Shown: positions 52,077-62,612, numbered from the stretch's first letter. The stretch is DNA of 64,000 nt from CAUPWF01 sp964367905 (GCA_964367905.1 CAYIZP010000012.1:1-64000); one strand, 5' to 3'. Made by a program: numbers and translations. The notes: a model not told the origin generated them from the letters alone.

Positions 52077-53177
52077 TTAGTTTAATCTATCCCGACTTTG
52101 TTCTCTTGCAACCATCACAGCAAATGCTGTGATCAGTGGTAAATATTTTTCTTCCCTAACATGTAAGGCAAAATTATCAAAGACAATATTATGAGTTGTA
52201 ATGTTAAATCGATCTGCAATCGTACCAATCGTTTTATCATCTAGTTTCACAATATAATTCACACCCACTTTATCATTTATACTTTTCACTTCAAATATTC
52301 CTTCATCTGTTTTCATAAGGAATTGATCAAACATAATATTAATCTTCTGCTCAAATGAGGCATATTTATTTCCATACAAATAAAAGTCATAATGATCATT
52401 TAAATGTAATAGCCTCTTTGTCATCTTGAATATCTCTTCATTTGTTTCTATATCTCTCAATTGAAAGCTCTTTAATGGATATGTAGCCTCGATTTCATAT
52501 ATTGGATTCCCCTCATAATCATAGAGATAAAATACTTTACCCGTTAAACTAAAATCTTCATCAAATTGATAAATCCTTCCAGTATTTTCCTCCAATGCAA
52601 ATGATTCTACAACATTTGTTTCGTGAAATATCTGTAATACTTGAAAAATATCTGGCAATGCACTCTGTGCAAGCAAGGAATAGCAAATCATTTCCTCATC
52701 AGAAGTAAAATCAATTTCTTTCACCTCTCTATTTATTCTCCATAACTCAGATTCTGGCCCTTTAATCCAAGCCGAAGAAGGGCACTGACTGAAATAAAAG
52801 TGATTGAATAATTTGTATAGATACAAAAAATCGCCATTTTCGGTAGGTCCGAAAATCAAACTGTTTCCTTTGACCCACTTCACTTGACCTAGCCAAGGAG
52901 CACCCAAGACAGACTCCTGATCCTTAAAAGCATGATAAAAATCTTCTACAGATTTCCCCCTATTGCTCTTCATTCTTCTGATAGAGCTTACGGAATTATT
53001 GTATGTTTTATCACTCGAAGAAATAAAAATAACACAACCAACCGCCATAACGATTGTTGCTAAAATCATTATCAATACTTCAAGTTTTGCTCCATTACCG
53101 ATATAGAACAGCCAAATTGATACAAGGACAATTAGTGCCCCTGTAATTTTCATTACAATATTTTTCATTGAATTCAT
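52077..53177 (-). CDS. Membrane-anchored LURP-one/tubby-like protein
   Basis: Start uncertain: ATGs at 53189, 53177 and 53168; 53177 has AAGGA about 10 bases upstream. About 366 residues. Two membrane helices (residues about 10-30 and 33-52), a linker, then a soluble part. From about residue 205 the repeated strands (FSLTGKVFYLYDYEGNPIYEIEA, KLDDKTIGTIADRF) resemble the LURP-one-related/tubby fold, a beta barrel thought to bind lipids. The middle (PWLGQVKWVKGNSLIFGP) is not recognised. Monocistronic. Confidence 0.6.
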   Translation of the reverse strand: MNSMKNIVMKITGALIVLVSIWLFYIGNGAKLEVLIMILATIVMAVGCVIFISSSDKTYNNSVSSIRRMKSNRGKSVEDFYHAFKDQESVLGAPWLGQVKWVKGNSLIFGPTENGDFLYLYKLFNHFYFSQCPSSAWIKGPESELWRINREVKEIDFTSDEEMICYSLLAQSALPDIFQVLQIFHETNVVESFALEENTGRIYQFDEDFSLTGKVFYLYDYEGNPIYEIEATYPLKSFQLRDIETNEEIFKMTKRLLHLNDHYDFYLYGNKYASFEQKINIMFDQFLMKTDEGIFEVKSINDKVGVNYIVKLDDKTIGTIADRFNITTHNIVFDNFALHVREEKYLPLITAFAVMVAREQSRDRLN

Positions 53178-53257
53178 CCTAATAATCATCCTTCTTATTC
53201 CTTAATAATCCCCATGGTATTTTGAATTTTATACGGGTATGCCCCTTCAGCTTAATA

Positions 53258-54208
53258 TCATCGTTGAAACATTTTTAGCCGCACTTGTTTTAATAATGTA
53301 ACACTCTGATCCATTTTACTTTGATCTTTCTCATTTAAAGGTAGTTCGATGATTTCTTTTACCCCTTGAGAAGTGACAATCGCAGGCACTCCAATATATA
53401 CATCATCTTGTCTATACTGTCCTTCTAAATAACAAGAAATTGTAAATATAGCATGTTCATCATTTAAAATTGCCTCTACTAAACGATTCAATGTCATTCC
53501 TATGGCATAATAAGTTGCTTTTTTTCTTGAAATAATTTCATAAGCTGCTTGCTTTACATCATTATGAATGGCCTCTAATTCACACAATGTACATTCTCTT
53601 CCTTCCATATATTGTGCTAATTTTTTTACTCCTACGTAGGCGTGTTCCCACGGAACAAAGGAGGAATCACCATGCTCCCCTAATATATATGCATGGATGT
53701 TTTTAGAAGAAATATCTAAGTGCTTTCCTACTAGATATCGTAAACGAGCTGTATCTAACATAGTACCTGTTCCAATTACTTTTTGAGATGGTAATCCGGA
53801 AGCTTTCCATGCTTCATATGTCAATATATCAACAGGATTTCCTGCTACAATAATAATGCCATCAAATCCACTCGTCATAATGTTAGCTGTAATCTCTTTC
53901 ATCATTGCAATATTACGAGCAGCTAAATCTAGACGCGATTCCCCTTCTTTTTGCGGAAATCCTGCCGTAATAACAATAACATCACTATTTCTACATTCAC
54001 TATAATCCCCTGCTCTGACATCCATTTGATATTTTGCATAAGGCATACCGTGATTTAAATCCATTGCTTCTCCGATAGATTTGTCTTTATTAATATCAAT
54101 TAAGACTAACTCATCTACTCCCCCTGTATTCACTAAAGAATACGCCATAGACATCCCAACAAATCCAGTACCAATCAATACTACTTTTTTCGTATCTATT
54201 TTTTTCAT
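53258..54208 (-). CDS. ldh: L-lactate dehydrogenase
   Basis: Start at 54208 (AAAGGA 7 bases upstream); the longer frame overlaps the methyltransferase gene and is rejected. The 316-residue enzyme has the NAD loop GTGFVGMSMA, substrate-specificity Gln86 in GFPQKEGESRLDL (Gln marks lactate, Arg would mark malate) and catalytic His179 in GEHGDSSF. It reduces pyruvate to lactate to regenerate NAD. It starts 2 bp after the methyltransferase stop, which makes joint transcription likely. Confidence 0.95.
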   Translation of the reverse strand: MKKIDTKKVVLIGTGFVGMSMAYSLVNTGGVDELVLIDINKDKSIGEAMDLNHGMPYAKYQMDVRAGDYSECRNSDVIVITAGFPQKEGESRLDLAARNIAMMKEITANIMTSGFDGIIIVAGNPVDILTYEAWKASGLPSQKVIGTGTMLDTARLRYLVGKHLDISSKNIHAYILGEHGDSSFVPWEHAYVGVKKLAQYMEGRECTLCELEAIHNDVKQAAYEIISRKKATYYAIGMTLNRLVEAILNDEHAIFTISCYLEGQYRQDDVYIGVPAIVTSQGVKEIIELPLNEKDQSKMDQSVTLLKQVRLKMFQR

Positions 54209-54210
54209 AA

Positions 54211-55587
54211 TTAATCCTTTCTTTGTAATGTCATTTTCGCCACAGATTCTGTGTGTACTGTGTGAGGAAACATATCGCACGGTGTCACCTCTTCCAATCC
54301 ATATCCATGCTCTCTCAGGTATTTCACATCTCTTGCTAGTGTCGCCGAATCACAACTCACATATACAATTCTCTTTGGCTGCATCTCTATCATAGTTTCA
54401 AGTAAGCTTTCTTCGCACCCCTTTCGCGGTGGATCTACTACGATAACATCTGCCGATACTTGATTCTCTTCATATTCTCTTGGCAATACCTCTTCCGCTT
54501 TTCCTACGAAAAATTCCACATTACTAATATCGTTAATCTGAGCATTATTTCTTGCGTCTTCGATTGCTTGCGGTATAATTTCTACCCCATACACTTTTTT
54601 TGCCTTCTGTGCTAGAAACAGTGAGATTGTTCCAATTCCACAATACAGGTCCCAAACTATTTCTTCTCCTGTCAATGCAGCATATTCTAATGCCTTCTCA
54701 TATAATTTCTTTGTTTGAATTGGATTCACCTGATAGAACGACAAGGGTGAAATCTGATATTTTACATCACCAATATAATCCGTAATATATGCTCTACCTG
54801 AGATCACATCGTAAGACTCTCCCATAATTACATTGGTATTTTTCTTATTCACACTAGAGGTAATACTTGTCATTCCCTCTAGCTTGTTCAGTCTCTCTAC
54901 GATAATCTCGCTCTTTGGCAATGTATTTCCATTGATAACAAAACACACCATAATCTCACCAGTTATAAACCCATAGCGGATGAGTACATGTCGAAGAAGT
55001 CCTTTGCCTGTTGACTCATCGTAGGTCGATATCCCTTGCTCTCGTATAAACTCTAGCACAAGTTCTAATACTGACTTGTTGATTTCTTTGCCAATTGCAC
55101 AATCTAGATTGGAAATAATAGAATGCGTGCGCCCTGCATAGAATCCTGTAATAATGGTTCCATCTCTATCTGTGCCAAATGGAAACTGCGCTTTGTTGCG
55201 ATATTGCCACGGCTTCTCCATCCCAATAATTGGTTTCATCACTTGCTCTAGCTCGTCCTCTGAAACACCACCAATGCGTCGCAAGTTGTTGTAGACCTTT
55301 TTCCACTTAAAATCTAACTGCTTGGTATAATCCATTTCTTGAATCTGGCATCCCCCACACTGTTTTGCGACTGGACATCTAGGCTCCATGCGATACTTTG
55401 ATGGTTTAATCACTCGCATCAGCCTTCCAAACCCATAAGACTTCTGTACTTTGGTAATCTTGACCTCAGCCACATCTCCTATCATTGCATCTTTAACAAA
55501 GATTGGAAAGCCTTCCGACTTTCCAATTCCCTCTCCGTTCATTCCAATATCTATAATTTCTAATTCTACTATTTCATTCTTCTTCAT
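54211..55587 (-). CDS. 23S rRNA/tRNA uridine-C5 methyltransferase (RlmD/TrmA family)
   Basis: 458 residues. N-terminal TRAM domain (ELEIIDIGMNGEGIGKSEGFP), four-cysteine iron-sulfur cluster region (CPVAKQCGGCQIQEMDY), SAM-binding WDLYCGIGTISLFLA and catalytic Cys in YVSCDSATLARD near the end. VDPPRKGCEES is the family motif. It puts a methyl on U in rRNA or tRNA. Exact base cannot be told; RlmCD-type is likely for Firmicutes. Confidence 0.95.
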   Translation of the reverse strand: MKKNEIVELEIIDIGMNGEGIGKSEGFPIFVKDAMIGDVAEVKITKVQKSYGFGRLMRVIKPSKYRMEPRCPVAKQCGGCQIQEMDYTKQLDFKWKKVYNNLRRIGGVSEDELEQVMKPIIGMEKPWQYRNKAQFPFGTDRDGTIITGFYAGRTHSIISNLDCAIGKEINKSVLELVLEFIREQGISTYDESTGKGLLRHVLIRYGFITGEIMVCFVINGNTLPKSEIIVERLNKLEGMTSITSSVNKKNTNVIMGESYDVISGRAYITDYIGDVKYQISPLSFYQVNPIQTKKLYEKALEYAALTGEEIVWDLYCGIGTISLFLAQKAKKVYGVEIIPQAIEDARNNAQINDISNVEFFVGKAEEVLPREYEENQVSADVIVVDPPRKGCEESLLETMIEMQPKRIVYVSCDSATLARDVKYLREHGYGLEEVTPCDMFPHTVHTESVAKMTLQRKD

Positions 55588-55602
55588 CGTTTCTCTCGTT
55601 TC

Positions 55603-56544
55603 CTAGCCCTTAGTTTTTCGTAGGTTGGATTCGAAGATACGGTTGAATCCTAACCAATCTGTCGTTTCTTTTCCTTTGAAGATTTCTGTCAATGTCTGTA
55701 TTTTGGCATCTGCATTATCTGCAAGGTTCAAGGCTAACGCCTCTGCCAGAGCTGGTTTCTTCGGTGAACCATATTCATACTCGCCATGATGCGCCACAAT
55801 GCAGTGTTTTAATTCGTCTGCTAAGGTAGGAGGGAATCCGTCAATGCTTCGAATTGCTGTACTCGCCATCTCTACCCCAATTACAATATGTCCTAACAGT
55901 TGCCCAGCATCTGTATAGTCGTTATCTGGGAACTTCGAGAGCTCTTTTGTCTTCCCAATATCGTGATATAATGCCGCTGTATATAATAAATCACGGTTGA
56001 AGATTTCATAATTATCGGTAAAATACTGGCACATCTTTAGGATGCTTACTGTATGTTCTAACAATCCACCCGCGAATCCGTGGTGTACAGATTTCGCTGC
56101 AGAATGTTCTTGGAACAGTTCTATAAAATCTGGATCATTCACATAGTAGAACTCTACGGCTTGTTTCAGATAAGTATTCTCTATCTGCCCGATATAACCT
56201 AGAAGTTGTTGGTACATCTCGCTTACATTTTTCTCTGTTGTCGGCATGTAGTCTGCCACATTGTATTCTGAACTTCCCGCCACACGCAATTGCTTGATAT
56301 TCATCTGTAGTGTTCCATTATAACTGATGACCTCACCCATGACATCTATGAAGTCCTTTTCTGAATAGTCCGCGATTCCTTGCGAATTTGGATCCCATAC
56401 CTTTCCATCTAATGTACCTGTCATATCCTGTAATATCAGGTTATCATATGGTTTTCCATTGCGTGTTTCCGCACTTCTCTTTCCCTTGCATAAATAAATT
56501 TCTCTTATTGTTTCGCCTTCTCGCAAACTGCTAATATATTTCAT
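55603..56544 (-). CDS. yhaM: 3'-5' exoribonuclease YhaM family (OB fold plus HD domain)
   Basis: 313 residues: OB fold (about 15-95) and HD phosphohydrolase domain (HHGFAGGLLEH, Cys/His metal ligands with His163, then YHDIGKTKEL with His194-Asp195). Length, order and the C-terminal KIQTLTE are as in Bacillus YhaM. It trims RNA from the 3' end with manganese. Head-to-tail with the methyltransferase gene, 16 bp after it on the minus strand upstream side. Confidence 0.92.
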   Translation of the reverse strand: MKYISSLREGETIREIYLCKGKRSAETRNGKPYDNLILQDMTGTLDGKVWDPNSQGIADYSEKDFIDVMGEVISYNGTLQMNIKQLRVAGSSEYNVADYMPTTEKNVSEMYQQLLGYIGQIENTYLKQAVEFYYVNDPDFIELFQEHSAAKSVHHGFAGGLLEHTVSILKMCQYFTDNYEIFNRDLLYTAALYHDIGKTKELSKFPDNDYTDAGQLLGHIVIGVEMASTAIRSIDGFPPTLADELKHCIVAHHGEYEYGSPKKPALAEALALNLADNADAKIQTLTEIFKGKETTDWLGFNRIFESNLRKTKG

Positions 56545-56601
56545 TTTCTTCTTCCTATCTAAACTAAGTTTCTTTGTTTCTTAAGTCTTATATATGTTTG
56601 A

Positions 56602-57936
56602 TTATTCCTTACTTCCAACTGTCACTTCGAATTCCACCTCGACATATCCCTCCGCGCCTTGTCTTTCCACAATAATCTCAATACTTTCGTCTACTGTAGT
56701 AGCAAGCAGCTGATTTCGATACATCTGTTGATTTACCACTTCCACTCCATCTACTTCCATGATTTTATCCCCAATTTTTATTCCCGCCTGCATTGCTGGA
56801 GAATCAACTTCAATTTCTTGTACATAGAGTCCTGCTTCGAGTTCATTCGTCTCACTTTCTTTTACGCTTACACCAATTCCTTTTATGCCTAAGTATGGTA
56901 CTGATTTTCCATTTGACATTAATTCGATATCATCTTTGAATCTTGAAATCCCTAATGCGGAAATCGCACCTTCATTTAATCCACTTAGCAAATCTTCCTG
57001 AATCAAGCCTATGATTTCGCCTTGTAAGTTCACCAATACCCCCGTTCCACTTTCTACGCTTGGAATATCTGTGGAAATCAGCTCAAAGGATCCATCTATC
57101 ATATTTATGGTATTTCTCACCGAACTAACAACTCCGTATGCCAGACCACTTTCATAAGCAAATTGGTTTCCGAGGGCTATCACAAAATCGCCTTGCTGCA
57201 TGCTATTTGAATTTCCCAAGGTCGCCATGACTAGATTCTCTGTTCCTACCATTTCTTTTGGTAAGCTCAGAATCGCGTACCCTGTATTTTTATCCTGCAT
57301 CTTAATCGTCGCCTCATATTCATTCCCTACCATTTCCACCATGATTAAATCACCCTCGTGCAAATGATTCATTGGAACTAATACCAAAATCTCGGTCGAT
57401 GTACTAGCTATCATGATTCCAGTCGATTGTTTTTGATTAATCTCTGCATTGGTAAGGTCATATGATTCTTGCACAACTTCATTTTGATCCACACTGTGTA
57501 CGATTACCAAGCTTTTCGATGCATTCAATGAAACATCATACAGAAGCTGTCCCATCTTATCAACATCTTCAATCGTCCACTCTATCTCCAATAGTTCTTG
57601 TTCATCTCCCCCATCAGATTCTGCCAATCCATCACCTTGACCATTTCCATCACTTGGTGTTTTCTCTTCTTCAGCAGGTATTTCTTCCTCCTTCTCTTCT
57701 TCGGAATTTTCCGCATCCTCATCTTCTGGAATCTGAATCGTCTCTTCCTCTTCAATAGAAGCCCTGATCTGTGGTTGCATCCAAACAAACGCCACACTCG
57801 CGGACACTCCAAAAACCAGCCCCATAATCGCAGCCACAGCTATGTATAATAAGATTCTCTTTTTATTCCATCTTCCTTGTTTCACTCGTTCTTGTAAGAA
57901 TGAAAATTCTTCTTTTGGTTCTTGTCCATCACCCAT
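56602..57936 (-). CDS. HtrA-like PDZ protein with degenerate protease triad
   Basis: Start at 57936, with AAAGGAG 8 bases upstream. A 444-residue protein: cytosolic start, one membrane helix (about 28-52), acidic linker rich in Glu (60-100), chymotrypsin-like domain and C-terminal PDZ (GLYVQEIEVDSPAMQAGIKIGDKIMEVDG). In the protease part the His (VPMNHLHEGD) and Ser (VESGTGVLVN) positions seem kept, but the DLAVL-type Asp is Gly-Tyr (TGYAIL). So it probably does not cleave proteins in the normal way. A binding or regulatory role on the cell surface is likely. Own promoter at 57985-58013. Confidence 0.8.
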   Translation of the reverse strand: MGDGQEPKEEFSFLQERVKQGRWNKKRILLYIAVAAIMGLVFGVSASVAFVWMQPQIRASIEEEETIQIPEDEDAENSEEEKEEEIPAEEEKTPSDGNGQGDGLAESDGGDEQELLEIEWTIEDVDKMGQLLYDVSLNASKSLVIVHSVDQNEVVQESYDLTNAEINQKQSTGIMIASTSTEILVLVPMNHLHEGDLIMVEMVGNEYEATIKMQDKNTGYAILSLPKEMVGTENLVMATLGNSNSMQQGDFVIALGNQFAYESGLAYGVVSSVRNTINMIDGSFELISTDIPSVESGTGVLVNLQGEIIGLIQEDLLSGLNEGAISALGISRFKDDIELMSNGKSVPYLGIKGIGVSVKESETNELEAGLYVQEIEVDSPAMQAGIKIGDKIMEVDGVEVVNQQMYRNQLLATTVDESIEIIVERQGAEGYVEVEFEVTVGSKE

Positions 57937-57984
57937 AAACAATCTCCTTTAATTCTCTCGATATAGGCTGTTTCTTCAAATAAT

Positions 57985-58013
57985 AGTATACATTATAGAT
58001 TTCTTCTTTTCAA
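57985..58013 (-). promoter_or_regulatory. Promoter of the HtrA-like gene
   Basis: Minus-strand TTGAAA (58008-58013), 17 bp, TATACT (57985-57990), about 50 bp upstream of the start codon. Confidence 0.75.
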
Positions 58014-58093
58014 CTGATAGATTATAGGTTAGAATAGAACTTATATAAATATTATCATTTTTATGATGAATCAATAGAAATTTCGAGGTAATT

Positions 58094-60466
58094 ATGAACA
58101 AAAAAACATTTCAAAAGCTAGAATTTGATAAAATCATAGATTTTTTGGTCGCAAGTGCATCTTCCCCAAGTGGACAAAAATTGTGTCAAAACCTAATTCC
58201 TAGTACAAGCCTTAGCCTAATCGAGAGTATGCAGTCTCAAACTGCGGACGCTTTTTCCAGACTTGTTAAGAAGGGGAGAATTTCATTTAGCGGGAGTTAT
58301 CCCGTTGAAAGCTCTCTGAAACGATTAGAGATTGGTGGTGCTCTTACGATTAGTGAGTTGCGTAACATCTGCAAACTTCTCGAAGTAACCAATCGTGTAA
58401 AGACTTATGGCAATCGAGAAAATGCTGATTTAGAAGAGGATAGTCTAGATTTCATGTTCCAACAGCTGGACCCACTAAAGCTTATTACAACAGAAATCAA
58501 TCGCTGCATTCTGGATGATGACGAAATCAGTGATGATGCAAGTTCTACATTGAAGCATATTCGCCGTTCCATTCAGCTTACCAATGATCGAATTCACTCC
58601 TCACTGAACACTCTGGTAAATGGTTCGCTACGAACATATTTGCAAGATGCACTAATCACAATGCGCGGAGATCGCTATTGCGTACCTGTAAAATCAGAAT
58701 ATCGCAATCAAGTTCCTGGAATGGTACACGATCAATCCTCTTCAGGCTCTACTTTATTTATTGAACCAATGGCAATTGTCAAACTCAACAATGACTTGAA
58801 GGAACTATTTGGGAAAGAGCAAGATGAAATCGAAGTGATTTTGGCACGACTCAGCGAGGATACTGCTCCATACATCAACGAGATTCGTACAAATTTCGAA
58901 GTACTTACGGAGCTTGATTTTATATTTGCAAGAGGTAATTTGGCAGTTTCTATGAATGCATCCAAACCTATATTCAACGGAGATGGACGCATCCATATTC
59001 GTCAGGGACGCCATCCTCTACTTGACAAGAAAACCGTTGTCCCAATCACTGTAACTCTTGGGGATCAGTTTCATCTACTGATTATCACTGGTCCAAACAC
59101 AGGCGGTAAAACAGTGTCCTTGAAGACTGTAGGACTATTCACCCTAATGGGGCAGGCGGGACTTCATATCCCTGCCTTGGATCGTTCCGAATTGGCAGTG
59201 TTTCAAGATGTCCATGCAGATATCGGCGACGAGCAAAGTATTGAACAGAGTTTAAGTACATTTTCCTCTCATATGACCAATATTGTATCGTTTTTGGAGA
59301 AAGTTACTCATAATTCACTCGTGCTCTTTGATGAGTTGGGTGCTGGAACTGACCCAACCGAAGGTGCAGCCTTGGCAATTGCCATTTTATCCTATTTACA
59401 CAAGAAACGTGTGCGCACAATGGCAACCACTCATTATAGTGAATTAAAGGTATACGCCCTGTCCACAACCGGTGTAGAAAACGCTAGTTGTGAATTTGAT
59501 GTTGCCACCCTACGCCCGACTTACCGTCTACTAATCGGGATTCCTGGTAAGAGTAATGCTTTTGCAATATCAAGCAAACTAGGATTACCAAGTTATATTA
59601 TAGAAGATGCGAAGAATCATCTTAGTGAGCAAGAAGAATCTTTCGAAGATGTTCTTTCTACCCTAGAAGAAAATCGAAGAATCATCGAATTAGAGAAGAA
59701 AGAAATCGAGGATTACAAAAAACAGATTGCCTCCCTCAAATCTGTTCAAGCAGATAAGCAAGAAAAGATCGAGTTACAAAAAGAGCGAATTCTGAATGAA
59801 GCGAAAGAAAAGGCCAATGAAATTTTGCGCGAAGCCAAAAATGTCGCAGATGAGACTATGAAGAATTTTCGCAAGTTCGGAAATCAACATATTTCTGCTG
59901 CCGACATGGAAAAGGAACGAGAACGACTTCGTTCTCAGATGAAGAAAAATGAGCCTCGCAGTAGCCTCCAAAAGCCTCAATCCAAAAGGGAATACAAGGC
60001 TTCCGACTTTAAGCTCGGAGAATCCGTTCGCGTTCTTAGTATGAACCTAACAGGAACTATTAGCACCCTACCAGATGCCAGAGGAAATTGCTTCGTTCAA
60101 ATGGGAATTCTTCGATCACAAGTAAATATCTCTGATCTAGAAATCATAGATACACCGACTGCGAATCAAAAGCAGACTGCAAAAATTACAACTGGAAAGC
60201 TGAATCTCAGTAAGGCAATGAACATTCGTCCTGAAATCAACCTTCTTGGCAAAACTGTCGATGAAGCGCTAGGAGAATTGGACAAATACCTAGACGATGC
60301 ATATCTCTCTCATATCAACCCTGTTCGAATTGTTCACGGCAAAGGAACTGGCGCATTGAGAAAGGGAATTCATGAATACCTGAAACGACTCAAGTATGTG
60401 AAATCATATCGTCTTGGTGAATTTGGCGAAGGCGATGCTGGAGTCACCGTTGTAGAATTTAAATAA
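58094..60466 (+). CDS. mutS2: Endonuclease MutS2
   Basis: 790 residues, full family length. Core/lever part to about 310, ATPase with Walker A GPNTGGKTVSLKT (from about 333) and Walker B LVLFDELGAGTDPTEGAAL, long coiled coil (about 520-620), and Smr domain (about 710-790, INLLGKTVDEALGEL and VRIVHGKGTGALRKGI). It dissociates collided ribosomes and/or suppresses recombination in Firmicutes. No mismatch-recognition domain, as expected for MutS2. Smr motif keeps HGKGTG. Confidence 0.96.
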   Translation: MNKKTFQKLEFDKIIDFLVASASSPSGQKLCQNLIPSTSLSLIESMQSQTADAFSRLVKKGRISFSGSYPVESSLKRLEIGGALTISELRNICKLLEVTNRVKTYGNRENADLEEDSLDFMFQQLDPLKLITTEINRCILDDDEISDDASSTLKHIRRSIQLTNDRIHSSLNTLVNGSLRTYLQDALITMRGDRYCVPVKSEYRNQVPGMVHDQSSSGSTLFIEPMAIVKLNNDLKELFGKEQDEIEVILARLSEDTAPYINEIRTNFEVLTELDFIFARGNLAVSMNASKPIFNGDGRIHIRQGRHPLLDKKTVVPITVTLGDQFHLLIITGPNTGGKTVSLKTVGLFTLMGQAGLHIPALDRSELAVFQDVHADIGDEQSIEQSLSTFSSHMTNIVSFLEKVTHNSLVLFDELGAGTDPTEGAALAIAILSYLHKKRVRTMATTHYSELKVYALSTTGVENASCEFDVATLRPTYRLLIGIPGKSNAFAISSKLGLPSYIIEDAKNHLSEQEESFEDVLSTLEENRRIIELEKKEIEDYKKQIASLKSVQADKQEKIELQKERILNEAKEKANEILREAKNVADETMKNFRKFGNQHISAADMEKERERLRSQMKKNEPRSSLQKPQSKREYKASDFKLGESVRVLSMNLTGTISTLPDARGNCFVQMGILRSQVNISDLEIIDTPTANQKQTAKITTGKLNLSKAMNIRPEINLLGKTVDEALGELDKYLDDAYLSHINPVRIVHGKGTGALRKGIHEYLKRLKYVKSYRLGEFGEGDAGVTVVEFK

Positions 60467-60489
60467 TCCAAACATATAAGGGGAAAATT

Positions 60490-61191
60490 ATGGTTACAAA
60501 ACAAAAAATATTAATTGTTGATGATGATGAAAATATAGCAGATTTGATTTCTTTATACTTAGAAAAAGAATGCTTTGAAACAAAGATGGTTCATAACGGA
60601 GAGGAGGCCATTGAAGCCTTTCACAGCTATCACCCGAATCTCATCTTGCTAGACTTGATGCTTCCTGGCATCGATGGCTACCAAGTCTGCCGTGAAATCC
60701 GTACTACTTCAAACACTCCTATCATTATGCTATCCGCCAAAGGAGAAGTTTTTGACAAGGTTCTGGGATTGGAACTAGGTGCAGATGACTATATGTTAAA
60801 ACCGTTTGATTCTAAGGAACTTGTCGCCAGAGTAAAAGCCGTTCTACGACGCTATCAGCCTGTAAAACACGAGCAACCTACCGAGTCGAAAGGCAAGGTA
60901 GTGGAATATGAAGGAATTACGATTAATTTGACCAATTATTCTGTTGTTTGTGATCAGGAAACCGTCGAAATGCCACCAAAAGAATTGGAACTTCTATACT
61001 TCCTAGCCGCTTCACCTAATCAAGTATTTACCAGAGAGCAGCTGCTAGACCAGATTTGGGGCTATGAATACATCGGTGATACTAGAACGGTTGATGTGCA
61101 CATTAAGCGTTTGCGCGAGAAAATCAAAGACCACTCACAATGGTCTATCGGAACTGTTTGGGGAATTGGATATAAATTTGAGGTGAAATAA
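60490..61191 (+). CDS. OmpR/PhoB-family response regulator
   Basis: 233 residues: receiver (ILIVDDDENIADL; phosphorylated Asp in LILLDLMLPGIDG near residue 55; SAKGEVFDKVLGLELGADDY) and winged helix (REQLLDQIWGYEYIGDTRTVDVHIKRLR). Followed by its kinase with a 1-base overlap (TAATG). Similar in sequence style to WalR/PhoP regulators of cell-envelope functions. Confidence 0.93.
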   Translation: MVTKQKILIVDDDENIADLISLYLEKECFETKMVHNGEEAIEAFHSYHPNLILLDLMLPGIDGYQVCREIRTTSNTPIIMLSAKGEVFDKVLGLELGADDYMLKPFDSKELVARVKAVLRRYQPVKHEQPTESKGKVVEYEGITINLTNYSVVCDQETVEMPPKELELLYFLAASPNQVFTREQLLDQIWGYEYIGDTRTVDVHIKRLREKIKDHSQWSIGTVWGIGYKFEVK

Positions 61192-62612
61192 TGCGAAGTA
61201 CTCTTTATATAAAGTTTACATTTATCTATATTATTTTCGGATTTTTAATCATCTTCACGACCGCAACGTTAACAAATGAACTATTGATTAATGAGAGCGA
61301 ACGTGATGCGAGTTATGAGCTTTATCAACAAGCAAATATTATGGCAGCTCAAGTATTGCCCGATTATTTTTCAGAAGATATAAGCTCAACTGCTGCCATG
61401 CAACAGCTACATGGATTACAGACGTATTTAGACTCAGCCATTTGGCTGTTAGATGTAGATGGAAATATGCTTCTCTCCTCAAATATTTCCGATTATTCCG
61501 CTCCACCTGCTGTCGTTGAAGAATTTAATCCTGCGGAGTCTGGGAGTTCCTATGCTCTAATCGGTAGCTATCATAACTATCTGTCAGAAAAATCTGTGAC
61601 AGTCATTGCTCCAGTTACACAGAGCTATTATATACGTGGATATCTCATGATACATAAACCATATGAGGATATCATCACTGACCAAACTTCAACCATGCGT
61701 ATTATTTACTTAACATTGGCTATCGTTTATCTACTTTCAATCGGAATCATGTTGGCATTCCATTTCTTGATCTATGTTCCTCTGCGAAAAATCACAGAGG
61801 CAGCCACACAATATGCATCGGGAAATTTAACATATGAAATTCCTGTTTACACCCAAGATGAGATGGGCTATTTATCAGCCTCACTCAATTACATGACCTC
61901 ACAACTCAAGGATATTGAAGACTATCAAAAGAAATTCATCGGAAATGTCTCCCATGATTTTCGCTCGCCACTGACCTCTATCAAAGGATACATCATGGCA
62001 ATGGTAGATGGAACCATTCCACCAGAGTTACATGAGAAATATCTAAAAATCATCCTAGGGGAAACCGACCGATTAACCGATTTAACCCAAGACTTGCTAG
62101 CATTAAACGAATTTGATACCAAAGAGCTTTTGCTAAACAAAGAAGCCTTTGACATCCAGCAATTACTAAAAGACGTTGCCACCTCTTTTGAGGGCATCTG
62201 TAAACAAAAATTAGTGAAGATAGAGCTCATACTAGAGTCACAGCCACTTGTTGTGTCTGCTGATAAACGAAAGATTCATCAAGTACTCTACAACCTAATA
62301 GATAATGCCATCAAATTCAGCAATACAAACTCGTCGATTGACATCGAAATCTCCGTCGTAAATGGAAAAGCATATATCGCTGTAAAAGATTATGGAATTG
62401 GAATTCCTAAGTCTGACATTAACAAAATCTGGGATCGCTTCTATAAATCAGACGCCTCCCGTGGAAAAGATAAAAAAGGCACTGGCTTGGGACTTGCCAT
62501 CGTCAAAGAAATCGTACAAGCTCATGGGGAGCATATCAACATCATCAGCACTGAGGGTGTCGGGACACAATTTGTGTTCTCACTCGCACTCATTAACCAA
62601 TTGGGGACGTAG
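61191..62612 (+). CDS. Sensor histidine kinase with HAMP domain
   Basis: 473 residues: membrane helices at about 8-28 and 168-188, outside sensor part (30-165), HAMP (about 190-243), HisKA with His in VSHDFRSPLTSIKG (near 255), catalytic domain with VLYNLIDNAIKFSN and GTGLGLAIV. The last four residues QLGT and the TAG stop are encoded by the palindromic repeat starting at 62600; without the repeat the kinase would probably have had a slightly different end. Cognate of the overlapping regulator. Confidence 0.92.
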   Translation: MRSTLYIKFTFIYIIFGFLIIFTTATLTNELLINESERDASYELYQQANIMAAQVLPDYFSEDISSTAAMQQLHGLQTYLDSAIWLLDVDGNMLLSSNISDYSAPPAVVEEFNPAESGSSYALIGSYHNYLSEKSVTVIAPVTQSYYIRGYLMIHKPYEDIITDQTSTMRIIYLTLAIVYLLSIGIMLAFHFLIYVPLRKITEAATQYASGNLTYEIPVYTQDEMGYLSASLNYMTSQLKDIEDYQKKFIGNVSHDFRSPLTSIKGYIMAMVDGTIPPELHEKYLKIILGETDRLTDLTQDLLALNEFDTKELLLNKEAFDIQQLLKDVATSFEGICKQKLVKIELILESQPLVVSADKRKIHQVLYNLIDNAIKFSNTNSSIDIEISVVNGKAYIAVKDYGIGIPKSDINKIWDRFYKSDASRGKDKKGTGLGLAIVKEIVQAHGEHINIISTEGVGTQFVFSLALINQLGT

